The notes: a model not told the origin generated them from the letters alone. A stretch of 64,000 nt of DNA from Saccharopolyspora shandongensis (GCF_900106995.1 NZ_FNOK01000036.1:35648-99647), one strand, 5' to 3'; shown: positions 25,759-35,148, counted from the first letter of the stretch. Numbers and translations: made by a program.

Positions 25759-26934
25759 TTGACCAAGACCGCTGACCCCACCACCGGCCGCGTCCCGCTC
25801 CGGGTCGCGGTGCTGGCGCTGGGCACGTTCGCCGTGGGCACGGACGCCTTCGTCGTCGCCGGTGTCCTGCCGGAGATCTCGGCGGACCTGCAGGTGAGCA
25901 TCGCCGAGGCCGGGCAGCTGGTGACCGTCTTCGCGATCGCCTACGCCGTGCTCTCGCCGGTCATGGCGACGCTAACCGGCAACTGGCCCCGCCGCCGCGT
26001 CCTGCTCACCGCGCTCGCCGTCTTCGCGGTCGGCAACATCGCCACCGCGCTCGCCCCGACCTACGGCGCGGTGCTCGCGACCCGCGTCCTCGCCGCCGCC
26101 GGCGCCTCGATGTTCACGCCGATCGCCGGGGCGACCGCCGCCGCGCTCGCCCCGGAGGACCAGCGCGCACGCGCGATCTCCCTGGTGACGCTGGGACTCA
26201 CCACGTCGACCGCGCTCGGCGTGCCGATCGGCACGCTGCTCGGGACGGTCGCGACCTGGCGCGGCACCATGTGGCTGGTCGCCGGGCTCGGCATCGCCGC
26301 AGGGATCGGCGTCGCGCTGCTCCTGCCGCCGGTTCCGACGCCGCCCGCCGCGAGCCTGCGCGAACGGCTTTCGCCGCTGGGCAACGGGAAGGTCGTCGCG
26401 ATCCTGCTGACCACGGTCGCCGTGTTCACCGGGATCTTCGTGGTCAACACGTACGTCAGCGTGGTCGTCGGCGCCGCGACCGGCGGCAGCGGCACGCTGC
26501 TGGCGGTGCTGCTGTTCCTGTCCGGTTGCGCCGGAACCGTCGGGAACCTGGTGGCCGGCGGCTGGACCGACCGGATCGGGCCGCGTCGGGTGATCGCCGC
26601 CGCGCTGGTGGTCAGCACTCTCAACTTCGCGGTGATGCCCTGGTCCGCCGCCACCTTCGCCGGCGCGGTCGGCGCGATCGTGGTCTTCGGGCTCACCTCG
26701 TGGAGCATCACGGTGCCGCAGCAGCACCGGCTGATCGCGGCCGCACCGGCTTCGGCGCCTTTCGTCATCTCGCTCAACGCCTCCGGCGGGTACCTCGGAA
26801 CCTCGCTGGCCGGCGTCATCGGCGCCGCCGCCCTGCCGCTCTCCCCTGCCGCGCTGCCCTGGGTCGCGGCGGTCTTCGTCGTCGCCGGCCTGGCGATGTC
26901 CGAGTACGCGAACCGGATCGGAGCCCGCCGATGA
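25759..26934 (+). CDS. MFS transporter, DHA1 12-helix type (first of tandem pair)
   Basis: A 391-residue transporter with about twelve helices. It begins VPLRVAVLALGTFAVGTDAFVVAGVLPEI, a hallmark of the AraJ/Cml (chloramphenicol or sugar efflux) branch, and has PRRRVLLTALAVFAVGN and the late segment TVPQQHRLI. It should export a small molecule such as an amphenicol, arabinose-like sugar or drug. TTG start with GGGGAG upstream. The stop overlaps the next MFS start as ATGA. It is paralogous to that gene along its length. Confidence 0.83.
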   Translation: MTKTADPTTGRVPLRVAVLALGTFAVGTDAFVVAGVLPEISADLQVSIAEAGQLVTVFAIAYAVLSPVMATLTGNWPRRRVLLTALAVFAVGNIATALAPTYGAVLATRVLAAAGASMFTPIAGATAAALAPEDQRARAISLVTLGLTTSTALGVPIGTLLGTVATWRGTMWLVAGLGIAAGIGVALLLPPVPTPPAASLRERLSPLGNGKVVAILLTTVAVFTGIFVVNTYVSVVVGAATGGSGTLLAVLLFLSGCAGTVGNLVAGGWTDRIGPRRVIAAALVVSTLNFAVMPWSAATFAGAVGAIVVFGLTSWSITVPQQHRLIAAAPASAPFVISLNASGGYLGTSLAGVIGAAALPLSPAALPWVAAVFVVAGLAMSEYANRIGARR

Positions 26935-28082
26935 CATCCACAGTGGACACCCCGAGCCGGTGGGCCGTGCCGGTGCTCGGGTTCGGCACCTTCGCGGTCG
27001 GCACCTGCGAGTTCGTGCTCGCGGGCGTGCTTCCGCAGCTCAGCGACACCCTCGGGGTCTCGATGAGCACGGCGGGCCAGGTGGTGACCGCCTTCGCGCT
27101 GACGTGCGCGCTGGTCGCGCCGCTGCTCGTCGCCGCGACCGCGGGCTGGCGGCGGCGCCCGGTCCTGCTGCTCGCGGTGGCGGTCTACCTGATCGGGAAC
27201 ATCGCCACGGCGGTCGCGCCGTCGTTCCCGCTGGTCCTCGCGGCGCAGGTGGTCGCGGCCGCGGGGGCGGGCCTGTTCGTGCCGACGGCGGCTGTCACGG
27301 CGTCCGCGCTGGTGCCCGAAGACCGGCGAGGCCGCGCCATCGCCGCTGTGACAACGGGTTTCACCGCCGCGACCGCGTTGGGCGCGCCGCTGGGCACCGC
27401 CCTGGGCGCCGTGTCCGGCTGGCGGATGACGATGTGGTTCGTCGCCGGGCTGGCGGTGCTGGGCCTGCTGGGCGTGCTCCGACTGGTGCCGGCCGACGTG
27501 GCGGCGCCGACGCCCGAATCGCTGCGGGCCCGGTTCGCGCCGCTGGCCGACCGGCGGGTGCTGGTGGTGCTGGCGACGACGCTCATCGGCTTCACCGCCG
27601 TGTACCTGCCGTACACCTACATCGCCGCCGTGTTCGCGCCGGCCACCGCGGGGAGCGGAATCCGCCTGGCGGTGCTGATGTTCCTGCTCGGGGTGATCGG
27701 CACGATCGGCAACTTCGCGGCCGGCGGGCTGGCCGACCGGATCGGCGGGCGCAAGGTCGTCGCGCTCGCCCTGGCCTGGCTGGTGGTCAGCCTTCTCGTG
27801 CTGCCGCTGACCACCGGGAGCTTCGGCCTGGCGACGACGGAGATCGTGTTCTTCGGCATCGCGGCCTTCGCGATCACGACGCCGCAGCAGCACCGGCTGA
27901 TCACGCTGTCGCCGGGCTCGGCGTCGGTGCTGGTGTCGCTCAACGCCGCGATCCTCTACCTGGCCATCGCGGCGTCCGGCATCATCGGCGCGATCGGGAT
28001 CGAGTGGGCGGGCGCCCAGTACCTGGGCTTCATCGCCGCCGCCCTCGCCGCGGTGGCGCTGCTCCTGTCGCTCCGCGACTGA
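26931..28082 (+). CDS. MFS transporter, DHA1 12-helix type (second of tandem pair)
   Basis: A 383-residue, twelve-helix transporter that is colinear with the preceding one: VPVLGFGTFAVGTCEFVLAGVLPQL in helix one, RRRPVLLLAVAVYLIGN, and TTPQQHRLI late. Same Cml/AraJ-like branch. ATG overlaps the upstream stop, so the two are co-translated under the divergent TetR. The pair looks like a local duplication; whether both subunits act alone or as a heteromer is unknown. Confidence 0.83.
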   Translation: MTSTVDTPSRWAVPVLGFGTFAVGTCEFVLAGVLPQLSDTLGVSMSTAGQVVTAFALTCALVAPLLVAATAGWRRRPVLLLAVAVYLIGNIATAVAPSFPLVLAAQVVAAAGAGLFVPTAAVTASALVPEDRRGRAIAAVTTGFTAATALGAPLGTALGAVSGWRMTMWFVAGLAVLGLLGVLRLVPADVAAPTPESLRARFAPLADRRVLVVLATTLIGFTAVYLPYTYIAAVFAPATAGSGIRLAVLMFLLGVIGTIGNFAAGGLADRIGGRKVVALALAWLVVSLLVLPLTTGSFGLATTEIVFFGIAAFAITTPQQHRLITLSPGSASVLVSLNAAILYLAIAASGIIGAIGIEWAGAQYLGFIAAALAAVALLLSLRD

Positions 28083-28088
28083 AGGTTC

Positions 28089-28130
28089 CGGGAGTGCTTT
28101 GGGGCGCCACAACGCCCCAAAGCACTCCCG
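28089..28130 (+). terminator. Perfect 18-bp stem terminator
   Basis: CGGGAGTGCTTTGGGGCG and its exact complement flank the loop CCACAA, directly after the tandem MFS operon. No T-run. Confidence 0.75.
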
Positions 28131-28211
28131 ACCGAGCGGCGTTTCGCCTGGTCAGTACGCTCACGGCCCCGTGCCCGCAGCGGCCGAACGCCCGCGAGGG
28201 ACGATCGGGGC

Positions 28212-28949
28212 ATGCAGGAGCTGTTAACCGCCGACGCCGTCGCCGGAGCCACCGATGATCTGCTTGTTCACTGGGGCGCGCAGGCGTTGACGCCGGAGTA
28301 CCCGCACGAGGCCGGGTCCGCGTGGCGGCACGGCGGCGCCGTGGCCGTCTACGCGCCGAAGTTGTCCAGATACGACCGCGTGCTGTTCAGCGGCCCGGCC
28401 GACGACGCGGCGGAGCTCCTCGCGCGGCTCATGGCGGAGGTGCGCAGCGACCGGCTCCGGCCGCTCGCCGGCGCCGAAATCGCCGGGCCGGTCGCGGAAC
28501 GCCTCGGGCTGGAGGTGCGCGCGACCTTCGGGTGGATGCACCTCGCCGCCGAGCCGCCGAGCGCCCCGACCGCGGGCGTCGAGTGGCTCACCGGCGCCGA
28601 CGAAGACGCGATCACCGGCCTGCTGCGCAAGGCCAACCCGACGTCGTACCTGTTCCCCGACGATCCCGGGGCCTGCCGCTGGGCCGGGATCCGCAGCGCC
28701 GACGGCGCACTGATCGCCGTCGGCGCCGACTCCTGGCCCGCTCCCCGGCTCCGCCTGATCTCCGGCGTCGCCACCCACCCCGACCACCGCGGCGCCGGTC
28801 TGGCCACGACGCTCTGCGCGTTCCTGACCGCGGAGCTCGCCCGCGACGGCGGCGTGGCGCTGATGGTCGACGCGGACAACGAGCCCGCGATCCGGGTGTA
28901 CCGCGGGCTCGGCTACCGCTACCGCGCGATCACCGCGCTGGCCGGATGA
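28212..28949 (+). CDS. GNAT family N-acetyltransferase
   Basis: A 245-residue protein. The C-terminal half is a GNAT domain with the acetyl-CoA-binding motif ISGVATHPDHRGAGLATTL (residues about 180-198) and the closing VYRGLGYRYR. The N-terminal half is a weaker, probably degenerate GNAT-like domain. It should acetylate an amine on a small molecule or protein; the acceptor is unknown. Its last 20 bases overlap the convergent flavoprotein gene. Confidence 0.78.
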   Translation: MQELLTADAVAGATDDLLVHWGAQALTPEYPHEAGSAWRHGGAVAVYAPKLSRYDRVLFSGPADDAAELLARLMAEVRSDRLRPLAGAEIAGPVAERLGLEVRATFGWMHLAAEPPSAPTAGVEWLTGADEDAITGLLRKANPTSYLFPDDPGACRWAGIRSADGALIAVGADSWPAPRLRLISGVATHPDHRGAGLATTLCAFLTAELARDGGVALMVDADNEPAIRVYRGLGYRYRAITALAG

Positions 28950-30591
28950 GCTTGCCCGGGTTGAGGATTCCCGTCGGGTCGACGGCCTTCTTCGCCGCCG
29001 CGAGGACCGCGCCGCCGACATCGCCGATCTCCGCTTCGAGCCACGGCAGGTGGTCGGCGCCGACCGCGTGGTGGTGGGTGATCGTGCCGCGGCCCGCGAT
29101 GGCGTCCGAGGCGGCCGTCTTCGCCCGCTGCCACTGGCCGAGCGGGTCGTCGGCGTTGCGAGCCGCCAGCACCGTGAAGTACAGCGAGGCGCCGGTCTCG
29201 TAGGCGTGCGAGATGTGGCACATCACGATCGGCGACTTGCCGTTGGCCTGCAGGTTCCGCACCAGCGCCGTCCGCACCGCGGAGCGCAGTTCGCTCAGAT
29301 CGGTCCAGTGCGTCGCGGTCTCCAGCGTCTCCACGCACACGCCGCGATCCAGCAGCGCGTCGCGCTGCCGCGGCCCCGAGAACCGGTGCGACCGCCAGGC
29401 TTCGCCGACCGGGCGGCCCAACCGGACCAGACGGATTCCGCGCAGCGCGCGCAGGGTCGCCGATCGGCGCTGCTTCAGCTCGCCGCGCGACGCCGCGTCC
29501 CAGCCGAGCACCAGCAGGCAGGGCTGCCGGATTCCCCTGCCGCGCAAGTAGGTCTTCAGGGCCCCGGCCTTGAGCGCGCCGGAGAGTTCCAGCTGCACAT
29601 CGGTTTCGTCCACATCGGACAGCCGGGTGACGTCCGCCAGCGCGCGTCCTTGCGCCAGCGCCCGCACCGCGTCGACGCCGGACTGCCAGCCGTCGACCAC
29701 GAACGCCTCGTAGCGGCTCCGGGCCGGCGCGGGCCGGACGCGCAGCGCCACCTCGGTGATCACGCCGAGCGCACCCTCGCTGCCGACCGCGAGCTGCCGC
29801 AGGTCGGGGCCCGCCGCCGACGCCGGGGACACCCCGAGCCGCCACTCGCCGACCGGTGTCGCGAGCCGGACGCCCTCGACCATGTCCTCGAAGCGGCCGT
29901 AACCGGCGGAGGCCTGCCCCGCCGACCGGGTCGCGGCGAAGCCGCCGATGGTGGCCCGCTCGTAGGACTGCGGGAAGTGGCCGAGCGTGAAACCGTGTGC
30001 GGCCAGCAGGGATTCGGCTTCCGACGCGCGCATCCCGGCCTGCACCACGGCGATCCGCGAGCCTGGATCGAGCGAGACCAGCCGGTCGAGCCGGGCCAGG
30101 TCCAGCGCGACGACCGCGGTCTTGCCGCCGCGCAGCGCGTCGACGCCGCCGACCACCGAGGTGCCGCCACCGAACGGGACGACGGCGATGTCGTGCCGGA
30201 CGCAGATCTCCAGGACGCCCTGCACCAGCTCCGGGTCCGTGGGCAGCAGCACGGCGTCGGGCACCTCGAGCCTGCTCCCGCCGCGGCGGCGCATCAGGTC
30301 CGTGTACGACATCCCGCCGGCGCGGCCGAGCCGTTCGGCGGGGTCGGTCAGCACCTGCTGCTCGCCGATCAGGGCCACGAGATCGGCGCGCGCCGCTTCC
30401 GGCAGGTCGCTCTCGGCGACGTCCAGCAGCGAGGCGGGAACCGCCGGCGTCGTGGTCTCGGCCAGGCCGGTTCGCTGGCGCAACCAGCGCAACGCGTGTA
30501 GCGACAACGGCGCAGCGGAGGCCCCCGATGGGGTCCAGCTGCCGCGGAGGGTGTGTTCGATCAGGCCGTTCACCAGTACAGTGTTACACAT
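28930..30591 (-). CDS. FAD-binding oxidase, alkylglycerone-phosphate synthase-like
   Basis: A 553-residue flavoprotein of the vanillyl-alcohol oxidase/PCMH family. The FAD-binding loop is VVPFGGGTSVVGGV near residues 137-150; later FPQSYERATIGGFAATRSAGQASAGYG, and the C-terminal HHHAVGADH. This is the pattern of AgpS-like flavoproteins, corresponding to the mycobacterial flavoprotein next to glpD1. It could act on an ether-lipid or 2-hydroxyacid substrate. The ATG at 30591 shares bases with the divergent TetR start, so GTG at 30573 is a possible alternative start. Confidence 0.83.
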   Translation of the reverse strand: MCNTVLVNGLIEHTLRGSWTPSGASAAPLSLHALRWLRQRTGLAETTTPAVPASLLDVAESDLPEAARADLVALIGEQQVLTDPAERLGRAGGMSYTDLMRRRGGSRLEVPDAVLLPTDPELVQGVLEICVRHDIAVVPFGGGTSVVGGVDALRGGKTAVVALDLARLDRLVSLDPGSRIAVVQAGMRASEAESLLAAHGFTLGHFPQSYERATIGGFAATRSAGQASAGYGRFEDMVEGVRLATPVGEWRLGVSPASAAGPDLRQLAVGSEGALGVITEVALRVRPAPARSRYEAFVVDGWQSGVDAVRALAQGRALADVTRLSDVDETDVQLELSGALKAGALKTYLRGRGIRQPCLLVLGWDAASRGELKQRRSATLRALRGIRLVRLGRPVGEAWRSHRFSGPRQRDALLDRGVCVETLETATHWTDLSELRSAVRTALVRNLQANGKSPIVMCHISHAYETGASLYFTVLAARNADDPLGQWQRAKTAASDAIAGRGTITHHHAVGADHLPWLEAEIGDVGGAVLAAAKKAVDPTGILNPGKLIRPAR

Positions 30592-31246
30592 GACGTCGCA
30601 ATGTCACAGCTCTCGAGGTGACAGCACCCCGCCGGCGCCCGGCCGCCCGGCCCGCCAGGCGGCCAACCGGGTCGGCGATGCCGAACTGTTGCACGCCGCC
30701 CGGGAGTGCGTGCTGACCAACGGCGTCCGGCGCACCACCCTGACGGAGATCGCGCGGCGCGCCGGGGTCAGCCGGATGACGCTGTACCGGCGGTTCCCCG
30801 ACGTCGACAGCCTGGTCACCGCGCTGGTGACGGTGGAGTTCGAAGAGATCCTGCAGCTGGCCGGGTCCGGGCAGGAGACCGGCAACGGCCGGCAGCGCCT
30901 CGTCGCGGGGACGGTCCGCGGCGTGCGGCTGCTGCAGGCGGCGCCGCTGCTGCAGCGGGTGCTGGAGACCGACGCCGAACTCCTGCTGCCGTATCTGGTC
31001 GAACGGCTCGGCAGCACCCAGCTCGCCGCCGAGGGGTTCATCCGCGAATACCTCGTGCGGGGCCACGAGGACGGCTCGATCCGCCGCGCCGATCCGGCCG
31101 TGCAGGCACGCGCCCTGCTGCTGCTCGTGCAGTCGTTCGTCATCTCCGCCCGTCCCGCCTCCGGCGGCATCGACCCGGCGGCCCTGACCACCGAGCTGGC
31201 CCACCTCCTCGACGGCGCCCTCGGCCCGGAGCCCACCGATGCCTGA
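30590..31246 (+). CDS. TetR family regulator
   Basis: A 218-residue regulator. After a disordered 25-residue extension comes the helix-turn-helix (DAELLHAARECVLTNGVRRTTLTEIARRAGVSRMTLYRRFPDVDSL), then a helical effector domain. Its ATG overlaps the start codon of the divergent flavoprotein, and no ribosome site fits before it, which suggests a leaderless message. It ends within or just before glpD. The order flavoprotein-TetR-glpD is the one known in Mycobacterium tuberculosis at Rv2251-Rv2250c-Rv2249c. Confidence 0.83.
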   Translation: MTSQCHSSRGDSTPPAPGRPARQAANRVGDAELLHAARECVLTNGVRRTTLTEIARRAGVSRMTLYRRFPDVDSLVTALVTVEFEEILQLAGSGQETGNGRQRLVAGTVRGVRLLQAAPLLQRVLETDAELLLPYLVERLGSTQLAAEGFIREYLVRGHEDGSIRRADPAVQARALLLLVQSFVISARPASGGIDPAALTTELAHLLDGALGPEPTDA

Positions 31247-31283
31247 CCACCCCCGGTACCCCACCGACCCGCCCGGAGGTCCG

Positions 31284-32858
31284 ATGATCACCACCCCGCT
31301 GCCCGCCGGTTCGCTGCGCGCCACCTCGCTGAACGCCGCGCGCCGCACCGCCGACCTGTCCGCAGTCGCCGAAGACGAGGTGGACCTGCTGGTGGTCGGC
31401 GGCGGCGTGACCGGCGCCGGAACGGCCCTGGACGCGGCCGCGCGCGGGCTCTCGGTCGCCCTGGTGGAGGCCGAGGACCTCGCCTGGGGAACGTCCCGCT
31501 GGTCCAGCAAGCTCGTGCACGGCGGGCTGCGCTACCTGGCGCACGGCGACATCGCGCTGGCTCGCGAAAGCGCCGTCGAGCGCAACGTGCTGATGACGCG
31601 AACCGCGCCGCACCTCGTGCGGACGCTCCCGCAGCTCATCCCGCTGCACGGCAGCGTGTCGCGCCGCTCCGAGCTGGTGCTCGCCGCCGGGCTGCACGCC
31701 GGCGACGCGCTGCGCCGCACGGCTCGCACCCCGTCCGACGTGCTCCCGCCGCCCCGGCGGATTCCCGCCGCGGAGGCGCTCGCGCTCGTCCCGGGCCTGC
31801 GCTCCGCCGACCTGCGCGGCGGCCTGCTCGGCTTCGACGGCCAGCTCGTCGACGATGCACGCCTGGTCGTCGCGCTGGCGCGCACCGCGGCCGGGTTCGG
31901 CGCCCGCGTCCTGACCCGCGTGCGCGTGCGCAAGCTCGACGGCCGCGGCGCCGACGCGGTGGACCAGCGGACCGGCGAATCGCTGCGCATCCGGGCCCGT
32001 TCGGTGGTGAACGCGGCCGGGGTGTGGGCCGGTGAGCTCGCGCCGGACGTCGAACTGCGGCCGTCGCGCGGATCGCACCTGCTGGTCGACGCGGAGGCCG
32101 CCGGGATCGCGGGCACCGCGCTGGTCGCGCCGATCCCGGGCCAGTCGGGCCGGTTCCTGCTGCTCCTGCCGCAGTCCGACGGCCGCGCCCTGCTCGGGCT
32201 GACCGACGAACCGGTGCCCGGGCCGATCCCGTCCGTTCCCGAGGTTCCGCAGTCCGATGTGGACTTCCTGCTCGCTGGTGTGCGCGACGTGCTGGGGCAG
32301 CCGTTGGAGCGCAGGCACGTCCTCGGTTCGTTCGCCGGGCTCCGGCCGCTGCTGGCGCAGCCGGGCGCCAAGGGGTCGGCGGACCTGTCGCGCCGGCACG
32401 CGGTGCTGACCTCGCCGGACGGTGTGGTGACCGTGGTCGGCGGGAAGCTCACCACCTACCGGAAGATGGCCGCCGATGCGGTCGACGCGGCGGTGCGCAC
32501 CGGCGGGCTGCCCGCCGGACCGTCGCGCACCGCGGCCGTGGCGCTGGTCGGCGCCGCGCCGCGGCGGCACCTGACCGATGTCGAAGCGGCGGCTCGGCTG
32601 GTCGCGAAGTACGGCACCGAGGCCGCGCGCCTCGCCGCGTTGGCCGAGTTCGACCCGGATCTCGCGGAGCCGATCGTGCCAGGCCTGCGGCTGACGGCCG
32701 CCGAAGTGATCTGGGCGATCCGCCACGAAGGCGCGCTCGACGCGGCGGACGTCCTGGACCGGCGCAGCCGGGTCGGGCTGAACCCGGCGGAACGCGAGTC
32801 GGCCCTCTCCGCGGTCGAAGCGCTCGTCGAGCGGGCGCTGCACGGCGTTTCGGGCTGA
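31284..32858 (+). CDS. glpD: Glycerol-3-phosphate dehydrogenase, FAD-dependent
   Basis: A 524-residue flavoenzyme that oxidises sn-glycerol 3-phosphate to dihydroxyacetone phosphate and passes electrons to quinone at the membrane. Marks: VDLLVVGGGVTGAGTALDAAARG (FAD-binding loop near residue 35), EDLAWGTSRWSSKLVHGGLRYL (GlpD signature), VVNAAGVWAG and the C-terminal TTYRKMAADAVDAA. ATG at 31284 is supported by GGAGG; an in-frame ATG at 31239 overlaps the TetR gene and would add 15 residues. This is the glpD1-type gene beside TetR and an AgpS-like flavoprotein. Confidence 0.9.
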   Translation: MITTPLPAGSLRATSLNAARRTADLSAVAEDEVDLLVVGGGVTGAGTALDAAARGLSVALVEAEDLAWGTSRWSSKLVHGGLRYLAHGDIALARESAVERNVLMTRTAPHLVRTLPQLIPLHGSVSRRSELVLAAGLHAGDALRRTARTPSDVLPPPRRIPAAEALALVPGLRSADLRGGLLGFDGQLVDDARLVVALARTAAGFGARVLTRVRVRKLDGRGADAVDQRTGESLRIRARSVVNAAGVWAGELAPDVELRPSRGSHLLVDAEAAGIAGTALVAPIPGQSGRFLLLLPQSDGRALLGLTDEPVPGPIPSVPEVPQSDVDFLLAGVRDVLGQPLERRHVLGSFAGLRPLLAQPGAKGSADLSRRHAVLTSPDGVVTVVGGKLTTYRKMAADAVDAAVRTGGLPAGPSRTAAVALVGAAPRRHLTDVEAAARLVAKYGTEAARLAALAEFDPDLAEPIVPGLRLTAAEVIWAIRHEGALDAADVLDRRSRVGLNPAERESALSAVEALVERALHGVSG

Positions 32859-32885
32859 GCAAGCGCGGAAGTTCCGCCCGATCAC

Positions 32886-32935
32886 GGGCCGTGCGTGTTT
32901 TGTGCTGCTGTAGCAGCACAAAACACGCACGGCCC
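32886..32935 (+). terminator. Perfect 24-bp stem, terminator
   Basis: Bases 32886-32909 pair exactly with 32912-32935, with the loop limited to the central GT plus strain at CTGCTGTAGCAG. It is the longest perfect inverted repeat in the window and lies 27 bases after glpD. Confidence 0.72.
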
Positions 32936-33064
32936 CAGAACGCTCGAAGTCCGGGCCGCCCCGGCGATTCAGCCTCGCGCCGCCTCCCGACAAACGCAAA
33001 TATCCCACATATTCGCCCGTCACCAGGCAGAATCGACATTCGAGCACCAATCGAGGGAGACGGG

Positions 33065-33976
33065 ATGCCTGATCGCGAACTGGAGATCGACCGGATCTCC
33101 AAGCGCTACGGGGACGTCATCGCGCTGCGGGAGATGACGTTCTCGGTCCGCGCGGGCGAGATGTTCGGGTTCGTCGGCAGCAACGGCGCCGGCAAGACCA
33201 CGACGATGCGCATCGCGCTCGGCGTGCTGGCCGCCGACTCCGGCGAGGTGCGCTGGAACGGCGCGCCGCTGGACCTGCAAGCCCGCCGCCGGATCGGCTA
33301 CATGCCGGAGGAACGCGGTCTCTACCCGAAGATGAAGGTGGCCGAGCAGCTCGCCTACCTCGCCGAACTGCACGGTCTGTCCTCTGCGGACGCTCGTGGC
33401 GCCGCCGAGCGGTGGACCGAACGGCTCGGGCTGGCCGCCCGCCGCGGCGATGAGGTGCAGAAGCTCAGCCTGGGCAACCAGCAGCGGGTGCAGCTGGCCG
33501 CCGCGCTCGTGCACGACCCGGAGGTGCTGATCCTCGACGAGCCGTTCTCCGGGCTCGACCCGGTCGCGGTGGACGTGATGAGCGAGGTGCTGCGGGAGAA
33601 ATGCGCCTCCGGAGTGCCGGTGGTGTTCTCCAGCCACCAGCTCGACCTGGTGCAGCGACTGTGCGACCGGGTCGGCATCGTCCGCAGTGGACAGTTGGTG
33701 GCCTGCGGCACCGTCTCCGAACTCCGCGACCAGGGGCCCGCGACGCTGGTCGTCGACGCACCCGACGCCCAGGCCGGCTGGGCCGACGACGTGCCCGGCG
33801 CCGAGGTCGTCGAGGTCGACGGCAGCCGGACCACGCTGCGGCTCGCCGACGACGCGGACGACCAGGCCGTGCTCAAGGCCGCGCTGGCCACCGGCCCGGT
33901 CCGCGAGTTCAGCCGGCAGCGGCCCGCGCTCACCGAACTGTTCCGCAACGTCGTCTCCGAGGAGCCCGCCGCATGA
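33065..33976 (+). CDS. ABC transporter ATP-binding protein
   Basis: A 303-residue ATPase. Walker A GSNGAGKTT near residue 38, signature LSLGNQQ near 138, Walker B VLILDEPFSGLDP near 158 and the switch His in FSSHQLDLVQ. The C-terminal 80 residues form a DUF4162-like domain (RDQGPATLVVDAP ... REFSRQRPALTELF), as in exporters of the NatA type. It powers the permease encoded next. ATG preceded by GAGGGAGA. Substrate unknown; NatAB-type systems export ions or drugs. Confidence 0.88.
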   Translation: MPDRELEIDRISKRYGDVIALREMTFSVRAGEMFGFVGSNGAGKTTTMRIALGVLAADSGEVRWNGAPLDLQARRRIGYMPEERGLYPKMKVAEQLAYLAELHGLSSADARGAAERWTERLGLAARRGDEVQKLSLGNQQRVQLAAALVHDPEVLILDEPFSGLDPVAVDVMSEVLREKCASGVPVVFSSHQLDLVQRLCDRVGIVRSGQLVACGTVSELRDQGPATLVVDAPDAQAGWADDVPGAEVVEVDGSRTTLRLADDADDQAVLKAALATGPVREFSRQRPALTELFRNVVSEEPAA

Positions 33977-35148
33977 GCCCCGTTTGGCTGGTCGCCCGCC
34001 GGGAAATCCGCACCCGGGTGCGGACCCGCGCCTTCATCGTCGGCACCCTCGCCACCATCCTGATCATGGGTGGCTACGCGGCGCTCATGACGTTCATCGG
34101 CCACCAGGCCGGCACGACGAAGGTCGGCGTCACCGCGCAGGCGGCGGCCGTCGGCGCGCCGCTGCAGGCCGCAGGCACGGCCTTCGGCCAGTCCTTCGAG
34201 ATCAGCACCGTCGACGAGGCCGCGGGCGAGCGGCAGGTGCGCGACGGCGACCTGGAGGCGCTGATCACCGGAACGCCGGACGCGCCGCGGCTGGTGGTGA
34301 AGCGGAGCCCGGACGGCGGGCTGCGGGCCGCGCTGGACGCGGTCGTGCAGCAGCAGGCGATGAACGCCGAGCTCGCCCGCGTCGGGCTGGATCCGGCCGG
34401 GGTCCGCGCCGCGACCGAGAGCGCGCACGTCTTCGTGACCAGCCTGGAGACCGAGGACCCGCACCTCGGCGAGCGGCTCGGCCTGGCCATCGCGGCCGGC
34501 GTCGTGCTCTACATGTTCCTGATCATCGGCGGCCAGATGGTCGCGCAGGGCGTCGTGGAGGAGAAGTCCAGCCGGGTCGTCGAGCTGCTGCTGTCCACGA
34601 TCAAGCCGACCCAGCTGCTCGCCGGGAAGGTGATCGGCATCGGCCTGACGAACCTGCTGCAGCTGGTGATCATCGCCGCCGCGGGCCTGATCGCGTCCGG
34701 CGTCGGTGGCGTGCTGACGCTGCCGTCCGCGGCGCTGGCGGACACGCTCGGCTGGGGGCTGGCCTGGTTCCTGCTCGGGTTCTTCACCTACGCGACGGTC
34801 CTCGCCGCGGCGTCTTCGCTGGTGTCCCGCCAGGAGGACCTGCAGAACGTGATCAGCCCGGTGATCATGGTCCTGGTCGTGCCGTTCGTCATCGGCGTCT
34901 CGATGCTGCCGGGCTCGCCGGACAGCACGCTCGCCGCGGTGCTCTCGCTGGTGCCGGGCTTCTCCCCGACGCTGATGCCGATGCGCATCGCCCTCGGCGT
35001 CGCCGCCCCGTGGGAAATCGCCCTGTCGGTCGTCCTGAGCATCGCGGCGGTCGCGGTGCTCCTCCGCCTGGGCGGCCGCATCTACAGCAACGCGGTGCTG
35101 CACACCGGAGCCCGGGTGAAGCTCCGCGACGCCCTCCGCGCCGCCTGA
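33973..35148 (+). CDS. ABC-2 type transporter permease, NatB-like
   Basis: A 391-residue permease. One helix near residues 22-41 is followed by an extracytoplasmic loop of about 130 residues and five or six helices from residue 165 onwards, with VVEEKSSRVVELLLSTIKPTQLLAGKVIGIG between helices two and three, the hallmark of ABC-2/NatB permeases. The start overlaps the ATPase stop (ATGA), so the two form one exporter. Substrate is unknown. Confidence 0.87.
   Translation: MSPVWLVARREIRTRVRTRAFIVGTLATILIMGGYAALMTFIGHQAGTTKVGVTAQAAAVGAPLQAAGTAFGQSFEISTVDEAAGERQVRDGDLEALITGTPDAPRLVVKRSPDGGLRAALDAVVQQQAMNAELARVGLDPAGVRAATESAHVFVTSLETEDPHLGERLGLAIAAGVVLYMFLIIGGQMVAQGVVEEKSSRVVELLLSTIKPTQLLAGKVIGIGLTNLLQLVIIAAAGLIASGVGGVLTLPSAALADTLGWGLAWFLLGFFTYATVLAAASSLVSRQEDLQNVISPVIMVLVVPFVIGVSMLPGSPDSTLAAVLSLVPGFSPTLMPMRIALGVAAPWEIALSVVLSIAAVAVLLRLGGRIYSNAVLHTGARVKLRDALRAA

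Noticed and set aside
26061..28112. Minus-strand frame of 683 codons across both MFS genes
   Set aside because: Composition is repetitive Arg/Gly/Asp/His; opposite two clear transporters.
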